From: HGM12669 sp048527645
Lineage (GTDB): Bacteria; Bacillota; Clostridia; Oscillospirales; CAG-272
NCBI GenBank assembly: GCA_048527645.1
Contig: DBGFNI010000101.1
Coordinates: forward strand, 1 to 5,672
DNA length: 5,672 bases
Reading direction: 5' to 3'
The notes beneath the pieces were generated by a model. The model was given only the letters and a program-made list of their open reading frames with translations, was not told the DNA's origin and did not search any database. How positions within the stretch are numbered: position 1 is the first letter of the stretch; every line of letters begins with the position of its first letter. A program made the translations under genes and the position numbers. Below are positions 1 through 5,310 of the stretch, in pieces.

Positions 1-1
1 C

Positions 2-43
2 ATCGGCTTCACCGCCGGCAAAAAGAAAGCAGAAAAAAACTGA
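2..43 (+). CDS. Possible 3' end of an upstream plus-strand gene (partial)
   Basis: Reading from base 2 gives 13 sense codons (IGFTAGKKKAEKN) and then TGA at 41-43. The lysine-rich end resembles the cytoplasmic tail of many bacterial proteins, and the flavodoxin gene begins 73 nt downstream on the same strand, so this could be the end of the preceding gene. The fragment is too short to assign to a family, and an open run of this length can occur by chance. The stop codon overlaps the palindrome at 41-54. Confidence 0.25.
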   Translation: MGFTAGKKKAEKN

Positions 44-54
44 AATATATTTCA
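41..54. promoter_or_regulatory. Perfect 14-bp palindrome upstream of the flavodoxin gene
   Basis: TGAAATATATTTCA is identical to its own reverse complement. It sits 62 bp before the flavodoxin start, in an AT-rich patch. The size and symmetry suit a dimeric repressor site, but no convincing -35/-10 pair could be placed beside it and no regulator is encoded nearby. It has no loop and no following T-run, so it is unlikely to be a terminator. AT-rich DNA yields such palindromes by chance, so the assignment is tentative. Confidence 0.25.
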
Positions 55-116
55 AGTATACCCGCCCACAGGATGTTTGTCAAGTCATTTACCAAAGAAC
101 AGAGGAAAGAGAACCC

Positions 117-638
117 ATGCCGAAACGAATGATTGTCTACGCTACCAAAACCGGCACCACCCGCGCCTGCGCCCGGGAGCTGCAAAGTTATCTGCCCGAC
201 GCCGAGCTGTATGATCTGCGCGACGGAATTCCCTATGTTACCGACGCGTACGACACCGTGATCTTAGGCGGCAGCATCCGCATGGGCACGCTGAACCGCC
301 GTGCCAAGATTTTCATCGTGCGGAACAAGGAGGCGCTGCTCAGCGGCAGCGTGCATGTCGGTCTGTTTATCTGCAACGGCGTGATCGACTCCGCGGACGA
401 TCTGCTGGAGGCAAACATCCCCGCCGGGCTTCTCCGCCGTGCGGACGTCGTCTCCACCTTCGGCGGCGACTGCGACCGGGAAAAACAGCACGGCTTGGAC
501 AAACTGATTTTGAAAAAGTTTCTGTCAGCCGCGCAGAAAAACAAAAAATTTGAGCCGCCCAAAATTCTGCACGGCGTCATTCGCCGCTTTGCACAGGAAA
601 TCGAAAAAGCGGAAGCCAAACCGCTGAAAAAGCAATAA
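117..638 (+). CDS. Flavodoxin-domain protein (Flavodoxin_5 / HemG-like)
   Basis: This 173-residue soluble protein has a flavodoxin fold and probably binds FMN for electron transfer. The phosphate-binding loop T-x-T-G-x-T is at residues 10-15 (TKTGTT), directly after strand beta-1 (MIVYA). The segment YDTVILGGSIRMG (45-57) matches the beta-3 flavin loop of the Flavodoxin_5 group, which includes the menaquinone-dependent protoporphyrinogen oxidase HemG. No signal peptide or membrane segment is seen. The last ~45 residues are lysine-rich and look less like the core fold. The ATG at 117 follows a purine-rich AGAGG (101-105) with a longish 11-nt spacer; a second ATG at 129 would cut into beta-1 and is less likely. 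There are no heme genes nearby, so a HemG role is not supported by context; a generic redox partner is equally possible. The gene is convergent with dinB and ends 27 nt before the shared terminator. Confidence 0.85.
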   Translation: MPKRMIVYATKTGTTRACARELQSYLPDAELYDLRDGIPYVTDAYDTVILGGSIRMGTLNRRAKIFIVRNKEALLSGSVHVGLFICNGVIDSADDLLEANIPAGLLRRADVVSTFGGDCDREKQHGLDKLILKKFLSAAQKNKKFEPPKILHGVIRRFAQEIEKAEAKPLKKQ

Positions 639-665
639 TCCGGCAAGCTGTAAAAATCACGTTAA

Positions 666-708
666 AATGTCCCGCAGATTCTTTCTGCGGGACATTATTT
701 CTTTTTTG
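666..708. terminator. Intrinsic terminator between convergent flavodoxin and dinB genes
   Basis: A perfect 13-bp stem (AATGTCCCGCAGA at 666-678 with TCTGCGGGACATT at 684-696) encloses a 5-nt loop. On the plus strand it is followed by a T-rich tract (695-708, ending in six Ts), which makes a strong terminator for the flavodoxin transcript. On the minus strand the stem is followed only by four Ts, so termination of dinB there is plausible but weaker. The dinB stop codon (695-697) lies in the foot of the stem. Confidence 0.85.
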
Positions 709-1963
709 TCTCATCCTTTTGTTTTTCTCTGTGCGCACCGGGAAACAGGGAGGGCGTGGGATGCGGGAAAATTTTATCGTTCTGCATCAAAACGCCGTAG
801 GAAACGGCGTCCGTCCCGAATCGCGCGCGCAGCGCGTCCACCGTTCGGTCCAATTCTTCCATCTCCTGCATCGCACCGTAATCGGTCATCAGGTCCAGCT
901 GTTCCTCCTGTCCCTGGTCCACCAGATCCACAGCCGTCACCGTCACCGCGCGCACCGGCACGCGCCAATGATACCGCTGCGCAAACAATTCCTGCGCGCA
1001 TCGGGCAATCACGCGCACAAGGCTGGTCGGATAAGGCAAATGCGCCCGATACTGTTCGACGGAAAAGTCTTTTCCCTTGACGCTGACCTCCACGCTCCGT
1101 GCGTTCAGCTTCTGCTGCCGCAGACGCGTACCGATCTCCTGCGTCAGCGAAAAAATCACGCGCCACACCTCGTCGTTGTTGACCAAATCCTCCCGGCAGG
1201 TGGTGCCGTGTCCCACGCTTTTGGCAGCGGGCAGTTCCCGGCACGGAATCACCGGCGCATTCTCCTCTCCCCGCGCGGCTCTCCACAACGCCTCCCCGTT
1301 GACGCCGAGCAGCTGCTGCGGCACCCGCGCGGGCAGCTTTGCCAGATCGCCGATGGTCTCCACGCCGATATCATGCAGGCGCGAGGCGGTGGCGCGCCCC
1401 ACAAACAGCAAGTCCTCCACCGGCAGCCCCCACACCTTCTCGCGGTAGTGCTCCCGATCCAGCACGGTGATCGCATCCGGCTTTTTCATATCACTGCCCA
1501 ATTTTGCAAATACCTTGTTGAAGGATACCCCGATGCTCACCGTCAGCCCCGTCTCCTCCCGCACCCGCAGGCGAATCTCCTCCGCTGCCGCGCGCGCATC
1601 TCCCTTCCACGGCCGCAGGCACCCGGTCATGTCCAGCCAGCATTCGTCCATGCCGAAGGGCTCCACCGCGTCGGTATATTCCTGATAGATCTGCCGTACC
1701 GTGCGGGAATACTTTTCATAATACGAAAACTGCGGCTGCACGATTATCAAATCCGGGCACAGCCGCCGCGCCTCGCCGTTCACCATTCCTGTCTTGACCC
1801 CGGCGCGCTTGGCCTCCTCCGACTTTGCCAGCACAATGCCGTGCCGATTCTCTTTGGAGCCGCACACCGCCAGCGGCTTGCCGCGCAGCTCGGGATTGAG
1901 CACCATTTCCACCGAAGCGTAAAAACAGTTCAGATCGCTGTGAAAAATCACTCTGTCATGCAT
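695..1963 (-). CDS. dinB: Y-family DNA polymerase, DinB / Pol IV-like
   Basis: This is a 422-residue translesion polymerase that would copy past damaged template bases at low fidelity, bound to the sliding clamp. The palm begins with HSDLNCFYASVE (residues 8-19), with catalytic Asp10 and an aromatic steric-gate position at Tyr15 that excludes ribonucleotides. The second catalytic pair, Asp106-Glu107, lies in GMDECWLD. SIGVSFNK (143-150) precedes the conserved KLGSDMKKPDA segment. A helix-hairpin-helix thumb spans about 183-212 and the little finger about 245-350. QLDLM (355-359) fits the clamp-binding motif QLxLF near the C-terminus. The tail is lysine-rich. The ATG at 1963 is chosen because AAGGAG (1971-1976) lies 7 nt before it and family homology starts there; the open frame continues to 2041 without family sequence. 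It overlaps the preceding small gene by 8 nt, so the two are probably translationally coupled. The little-finger sequence KSVGHGTTCRED differs from classical DinB, so a divergent Clostridia-type subgroup is likely. Confidence 0.93.
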   Translation of the reverse strand: MHDRVIFHSDLNCFYASVEMVLNPELRGKPLAVCGSKENRHGIVLAKSEEAKRAGVKTGMVNGEARRLCPDLIIVQPQFSYYEKYSRTVRQIYQEYTDAVEPFGMDECWLDMTGCLRPWKGDARAAAEEIRLRVREETGLTVSIGVSFNKVFAKLGSDMKKPDAITVLDREHYREKVWGLPVEDLLFVGRATASRLHDIGVETIGDLAKLPARVPQQLLGVNGEALWRAARGEENAPVIPCRELPAAKSVGHGTTCREDLVNNDEVWRVIFSLTQEIGTRLRQQKLNARSVEVSVKGKDFSVEQYRAHLPYPTSLVRVIARCAQELFAQRYHWRVPVRAVTVTAVDLVDQGQEEQLDLMTDYGAMQEMEELDRTVDALRARFGTDAVSYGVLMQNDKIFPHPTPSLFPGAHREKQKDETKKK

Positions 1964-2213
1964 TTTGGTACTCCTTGACCGAAAACCAGGTCTGCGTGTC
2001 TGCCTCATAGTACAGCAGCTTCTCTCTGCCCTGCACCACAACGCGGTATTCTACGGGTGAAATCGCACGCACCGTGCGCGGACAGCGCTTTCTGGACTGC
2101 AAAATGCGATCCACATCCCAACTGCCGTCGCCGTAATAGATCCGTTTGGGCGCAAGCGTGCCGTCCGGCTCAAAAATTGCCTCCACCCGAAGCGCCAGCC
2201 GCTCGTATCGCAT
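1956..2213 (-). CDS. Small protein of unknown function upstream of and coupled to dinB
   Basis: This 85-residue protein begins MRYERLALRVEA. I do not recognise a named family with certainty. Its layout (a basic strand KRIYYGDGSWDVDRIL at 22-37, then EYRVVVQGREKLLYYE at 55-70 and TWFSVKEY at 75-82) suggests a small, mostly beta-stranded soluble domain with regularly placed aromatic residues. This loosely recalls DUF6504-type proteins found beside some Y-family polymerases, but that link is from memory and unverified. There is no signal peptide and no membrane segment. The ATG at 2213 is preferred over the upstream ATG at 2258 because GGAGGAGGG (2220-2228) sits at normal distance, and because 2258 lies in the -10 region, upstream of the predicted transcript start. 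Its TGA (1956-1958) falls 2 nt past the dinB ATG, an 8-nt overlap, and the dinB ribosome-binding site lies inside its coding end. This points to a joint function or control with the polymerase. Confidence 0.75.
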   Translation of the reverse strand: MRYERLALRVEAIFEPDGTLAPKRIYYGDGSWDVDRILQSRKRCPRTVRAISPVEYRVVVQGREKLLYYEADTQTWFSVKEYQNA

Positions 2214-2233
2214 CTTTCGCCCTCCTCCAATCC

Positions 2234-2248
2234 ACAACTGAAAGTTGT
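2234..2248. promoter_or_regulatory. Operator-like palindrome 2 in the leader
   Basis: ACAACTGAAAGTTGT has 6-bp arms around a 3-nt centre and lies at about +5 to +19 of the predicted transcript. Aligned with the core of palindrome 1 on the minus strand (ACAACTTTCAGTTGT against ACTACTTTTAGTAGT) it matches at 12 of 15 positions, and two of the three differences are symmetric changes that keep the dyad. The centres are 30 bp apart, close to three helical turns, so two dimers would sit on the same DNA face. The alternative reading is a short RNA hairpin just before the ribosome-binding site. Confidence 0.6.
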
Positions 2249-2258
2249 TCCTGCTCAT

Positions 2259-2287
2259 AGTATACTACTAAAAGTAGTATCTGTCAA
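2259..2287 (-). promoter_or_regulatory. SigA-type promoter of the small-gene/dinB operon
   Basis: On the minus strand, a perfect -35 TTGACA (2282-2287) and a -10 TATACT (2259-2264, five of six consensus bases) are separated by exactly 17 bp. Transcription should start near 2252, leaving a leader of about 39 nt before the ATG at 2213. This is among the strongest promoter sequences one could expect for a vegetative sigma factor, so the operon would need active repression to stay low. It lies well after the ftsH terminator, so the operon is independent of ftsH. Confidence 0.85.
2262..2280. promoter_or_regulatory. Operator-like palindrome 1 inside the promoter spacer
   Basis: ATACTACTAAAAGTAGTAT has 8-bp arms around a 3-nt centre. 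It occupies nearly the whole spacer between the -35 and -10 boxes and overlaps the -10 box, so a bound protein would block RNA polymerase. The core ACTACT-nnn-AGTAGT has the same layout as the second dyad at 2234-2248. It is not a LexA box of the Bacillus type (GAAC-n4-GTTC). The arms resemble the ACTAC/GTAGT arms of BlaI/MecI-type operators, but the spacing differs, so the regulator's family is unknown. Confidence 0.7.
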
Positions 2288-2403
2288 GGCGAAATGAAAA
2301 CTTTTTCGGCAATATCAATCAATAAAGTTGTTTTTTTACAAATAACGGAAAGCCAAGCCGCACACGCTGCGTGAAAAGCCCCATTGGCCGCCGGCAAAGA
2401 AAA
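2288..2403. other. Gene-free AT-rich spacer between ftsH terminator and dinB promoter
   Basis: No supportable gene lies here. The stretch is AT-rich compared with its neighbours and could act as upstream promoter DNA. On the minus strand it contains ACAACTTT (2324-2331), which equals the left half of palindrome 2, but its right half is degenerate, so it is at best a half-site. Confidence 0.5.
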
Positions 2404-2459
2404 GCAAAAAACTGCCCGCCGCCCTCTCCCGAAAGGAGGGGCAGCAGGGCAATTTTTGC
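2404..2459. terminator. Intrinsic terminator of the tilS-hpt-ftsH operon
   Basis: Ten nt past the ftsH stop on the minus strand, a GC-rich hairpin of about 15 bp with two single-base bulges and one G-U pair closes on a short UUUCG loop. It is flanked by a run of five As before the stem and six Ts after it. The A/T flanks also pair, giving a long stem that would work on both strands. It marks the end of the housekeeping operon and insulates the dinB operon from read-through. Confidence 0.88.
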
Positions 2460-2468
2460 TGCGTCTGT

Positions 2469-4682
2469 TTATATACCGTTTTCGGGCGGTGTACCCGTTC
2501 CGTCGTCACTGTCGTTCGGATGATTCGGCTCCTGCGGCGGCGTCTGTCCGTTCTGACCGTCGTCGTCCTTCGGCCGGTTTTGTTCCTCCTCCTGACGGCG
2601 CAGCCGTTCCTGCTCCTGGCGCATCCGCTCGATATACAAATCCGCGGGAGAGGCCGGACGGTCGGCGTTGCCGGCGGCATGAGACGCGCGATGTGCGTTT
2701 TGCTGTGCGCGGCGGTTTTCTTCCTCCTCGCGGCGGCGTGCCGCCTCCTCATCACGTCTGCGCGCTTCCTCCTCCGCCAAGCGGCGGCGTTCATTCTCCT
2801 CGTCGCTGCGGCGCTTTTTCTCCGCCACCATTTCAACGAGCGCCTCCTCCGTGACATCGTCCTGTTCCATCACGGCACGGAACTGCTGCGCATCCATGGT
2901 CTCATATTTGCACAGGAAATTCGCCACAAAATGCAGCTTTTCCATGTTCTCCTTGAGCACACACAGCGCCATCTCATAGCCCTGCGTAACAAAGTGCTTG
3001 ATTTCTTCATCGATCTTCGCCGCGGTCGCATCCGAATAGTTCTGTGACTGATTGAAATCGCGTCCCAAAAATACCTCGTCGCTGGAGGACTGCGAGCCGA
3101 ACTGCAGCGGCCCCAGTGCATCGCTCATACCGTATTTGGTGACCATGCGGCGTGCGATCTCCGTCGCGCGCTCAATGTCATTGGAGGCGCCGCCGGATAC
3201 ATCCTCAAAAATCAGTTTTTCCGCAGCGCGTCCGCCCAGCAGCATTGCGATCTTCTCAATCATTTCTGCCTTGTACTCGCTGTGCTTATCCTGCTCCGGC
3301 GGATTGAGCGTATACCCCAGCGCTCTTCCGCTGGGAATGATGGAAATCTGACGCACCGGGTCCTGCGTGGGCAGCACATGCGCCAGAATGGCGTGACCTG
3401 CCTCATGATACGCGGTGTTTTTCTTCTCCCGCTCGTCGATCTTGCGGTTCTTCTTGGGCATACCCACAATCACCTTGAGAGTTGCCTCCTCAATATCCGT
3501 CATGCCGATCAGGCTCTTGCCCTTGCGCGCCGCGGTCAGCGCCGCCTCGTTGAGCAGATTGGCAAGATCCGCGCCGGTAAATCCCACGGTGGTCTGTGCG
3601 ACCTTTTCCAGATCGACCTCCGCCTCCAGGGGCTTCTTGCGGGAATGAACCTTCAGAATGTCAACGCGTCCCTGCAAATCCGGATAATTCACCGTCACCT
3701 GCCGGTCAAAACGGCCGGGACGCAGCAGCGCCGGATCCAGAATATCGGGTCGGTTGGTTGCTGCCATGACAATGACGCCGTCGTGCGTACCGAAACCGTC
3801 CATCTCCACCAGCAGCTGGTTGAGCGTCTGTTCCCGCTCGTCATGACCGCCGCCCAAACCCGCGCCGCGGTGACGGCCTACCGCGTCTATCTCATCAATG
3901 AAGATGATCGCCGCCGGATGCTTGCGCGCGGTCTCAAACAAATCGCGCACACGGGACGCACCCACGCCGACATACATTTCCACAAAGTCAGAACCGGAAA
4001 TGGAGAAAAACGGAACCCCCGCCTCCCCGGCAACCGCCTTTGCAAGCAGGGTTTTACCGGTTCCGGGCGGGCCCATCAGCAGCACGCCCCGCGGAATCCG
4101 TGCGCCGAGCTTGGTAAACTTGGAGGGATCGCGCAGATAGTCCACCACCTCACGCAGTTCCTCTTTTTCTTCATCCGCACCGGCAACATCCGTAAAATAC
4201 ACCTTGGATTTTTCGTCGTTGGCAACCTTGGCACGCGCCTTGCCGAAGCTGTTGAGCTTGCCGGGGCCGCCCTTGCCGCCCGCCTGGTTCATCATCACCA
4301 CCCAGATGATCACAAATACCGCAATCACCAGCACATACGGCAGCAGATTGATCCACCACGGCAGCGTCTGATACGGTTGGATATCATATTCCGATATGAT
4401 TCCCGCCTTGAGCTGCTCCTCCGCAATGGGCGCGATCCGCTCCTGGAAGGTTGTATAATCGCGCAGCTCATAAGAGACCTTCTTGCCGTCCTTGAGTTGC
4501 ATGTTCAAAACATTGTCACTGTCCAGAACAAAGCTCTCAACCTGCTCCTCGTTGAAATAATTGGCAATGTCGCTGTATTTTTGCTGTTCGACCTGCGCGT
4601 CGTCAAAAAAGTAGGAAACGACGACGACAATCGCGACAATCAGCACCAGATAAAACAGTATTACCTTCAGTCCGTTCTTCAT
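2469..4682 (-). CDS. ftsH: ATP-dependent zinc metalloprotease FtsH with extended C-terminus
   Basis: This 737-residue, membrane-anchored hexameric AAA+ protease degrades damaged membrane proteins and selected regulators. Order: membrane segment 1 (about 5-23), extracytoplasmic FtsH domain (24-108), membrane segment 2 (110-131), glycine-rich linker, AAA+ domain, peptidase domain. Walker A is GPPGTGKT (204-211) and Walker [10 protein letters not shown] (259-267). The pore loop is EMYVG (235-239), with Tyr where Phe is usual. [17 protein letters not shown] (310-326) carries the arginine fingers Arg321 and Arg324. The zinc site is HEAGH (426-430) with Asp502 as the likely third ligand. After about residue 617 comes a ~120-residue tail: an Arg/Glu-rich stretch, probably coiled coil (622-660, again 685-703), then a Pro/Asp/Asn-rich disordered end. 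Most FtsH proteins are about 600-650 residues, so the tail is long. The ATG at 4682 is chosen because [12 protein letters not shown] is a typical FtsH start, with GGAAG 4 nt upstream; the open frame back to a GTG at 4721 adds 13 atypical residues. Confidence 0.97.
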   Translation of the reverse strand: MKNGLKVILFYLVLIVAIVVVVSYFFDDAQVEQQKYSDIANYFNEEQVESFVLDSDNVLNMQLKDGKKVSYELRDYTTFQERIAPIAEEQLKAGIISEYDIQPYQTLPWWINLLPYVLVIAVFVIIWVVMMNQAGGKGGPGKLNSFGKARAKVANDEKSKVYFTDVAGADEEKEELREVVDYLRDPSKFTKLGARIPRGVLLMGPPGTGKTLLAKAVAGEAGVPFFSISGSDFVEMYVGVGASRVRDLFETARKHPAAIIFIDEIDAVGRHRGAGLGGGHDEREQTLNQLLVEMDGFGTHDGVIVMAATNRPDILDPALLRPGRFDRQVTVNYPDLQGRVDILKVHSRKKPLEAEVDLEKVAQTTVGFTGADLANLLNEAALTAARKGKSLIGMTDIEEATLKVIVGMPKKNRKIDEREKKNTAYHEAGHAILAHVLPTQDPVRQISIIPSGRALGYTLNPPEQDKHSEYKAEMIEKIAMLLGGRAAEKLIFEDVSGGASNDIERATEIARRMVTKYGMSDALGPLQFGSQSSSDEVFLGRDFNQSQNYSDATAAKIDEEIKHFVTQGYEMALCVLKENMEKLHFVANFLCKYETMDAQQFRAVMEQDDVTEEALVEMVAEKKRRSDEENERRRLAEEEARRRDEEAARRREEEENRRAQQNAHRASHAAGNADRPASPADLYIERMRQEQERLRRQEEEQNRPKDDDGQNGQTPPQEPNHPNDSDDGTGTPPENGI

Positions 4683-4762
4683 ATTTCTTCCATTTCTCGT
4701 TTCTCGGCCCGCGCTTTGCACGCGCGCCGGTTATTCCGCTTGCAATAACCCGATTCGGGCGC
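4683..4762 (-). other. hpt-ftsH intergenic spacer with small dyads
   Basis: This 80-nt gap contains three short inverted repeats: GGTTATT/AATAACC (4729-4735 and 4744-4750, 8-nt loop), CGCGC/GCGCG (4710-4714 and 4722-4726), and CCCGA-T-TCGGG (4749-4759). None is followed by a T-run, so they do not form an intrinsic terminator, and no -35/-10 pair was found. They could be an mRNA processing or stabilising structure that adjusts ftsH expression relative to hpt, or could be without function. Confidence 0.4.
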
Positions 4763-5308
4763 TTATTCGTAGCGCTCGGGCTTCAAAATGCCGATATACG
4801 GCAAGTCGCGGTACTGCTCCTGATAATCCAGCCCGTATCCGACAATAAACGCATTGGGGATCTCAAAACCGGTATAATCTGCCTCAAACGGAACCTCCCG
4901 GCGCTCCGGCTTATCCAGCAGCGTGACCACGCGTACGCTGTGCGCGCCCTTGAGCAGCAGATAATCCTTCAGATAGGAGCAGGTGCGTCCGCTGTCGACA
5001 ATGTCCTCAACGATCAGCACATCGCATTGCGCCATGTCCTCCCGCATCAGATCCAAATGGATGCGGATATTTCCGGAGGAGGCAGTGCCTTTTCCGTAGG
5101 AGGAAACGCGCATAAAGTCGATCTCCACGGGGATCGGCATTTTTTTCATCAAATCTCCCATAAAAACAACGGAGCCCTTCAGAATACACACCAGCACCAG
5201 CTTGTTGCCCGTATCGCGGTAATCCGCCGCGATCTCAAGCGCCAGCTCGCCCACGCGCTTCTGCAGAGTCGCCTCATCATACAAAATTTCCTGAATATCG
5301 GGATGCAT
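4763..5308 (-). CDS. hpt: Hypoxanthine phosphoribosyltransferase
   Basis: This 181-residue cytoplasmic enzyme of purine salvage converts hypoxanthine (and usually guanine) plus PRPP to IMP/GMP and pyrophosphate. LKGS (43-46) is the pyrophosphate-binding loop and SSYG (69-72) belongs to the flexible catalytic loop. VLIVEDIVDSGRT (97-109) is the PRPP signature, with Glu101/Asp102 for ribose and metal and catalytic Asp105. Lys133 in LLDKPERR contacts the purine, and VGYGLDYQEQYRDLP (156-170) supplies the metal-binding Asp161 and Arg167. The length is normal for the family. Two starts are possible in ATGATCATG. The inner ATG at 5308 is 7 nt from AAAGGAG and is preferred. The outer ATG at 5314 would be only 1 nt from that site but overlaps the tilS stop as ATGA. 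Either way hpt is tightly coupled to tilS. Confidence 0.96.
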   Translation of the reverse strand: MHPDIQEILYDEATLQKRVGELALEIAADYRDTGNKLVLVCILKGSVVFMGDLMKKMPIPVEIDFMRVSSYGKGTASSGNIRIHLDLMREDMAQCDVLIVEDIVDSGRTCSYLKDYLLLKGAHSVRVVTLLDKPERREVPFEADYTGFEIPNAFIVGYGLDYQEQYRDLPYIGILKPERYE

Positions 5309-5310
5309 GA

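Noticed and set aside
233..646. Minus-strand frame opposite the flavodoxin gene
   Set aside because: No recognisable motifs; the plus-strand frame carries a clear FMN-binding loop and ends before a proper terminator.
719..1978. Open plus-strand frame of 419 codons opposite dinB
   Set aside because: The translation is rich in His/Arg/Gln and has no recognisable domain. It is the mirror of a GC-rich real gene with intact polymerase motifs on the other strand.
2214..2258. Fifteen-residue N-terminal extension of the small gene from an ATG at 2258
   Set aside because: That ATG falls by the -10 box, upstream of the predicted transcript start, and has no ribosome-binding site, whereas the ATG at 2213 has a strong one.
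2234..2290. LexA (SOS) box at the dinB promoter
   Set aside because: Neither dyad fits GAAC-n4-GTTC; a GAAC occurs beside palindrome 2 but lacks the matching half at the right spacing.
2384..3047. Overlapping frames in the low-complexity 3' end of ftsH and just past it
   Set aside because: Arg/Pro-rich translations produced by the repetitive charged codons of the FtsH tail; the real frame is continuous with the peptidase domain.
3282..4748. Open plus-strand frame of 488 codons opposite ftsH
   Set aside because: It lies antisense to the fully conserved FtsH coding sequence, shows no domain and has biased shadow-type composition.
4729..4750. Intrinsic terminator between hpt and ftsH
   Set aside because: The stem is only 7 bp and AT-rich, and is not followed by a T-run on the transcribed strand; the operon order argues for read-through.
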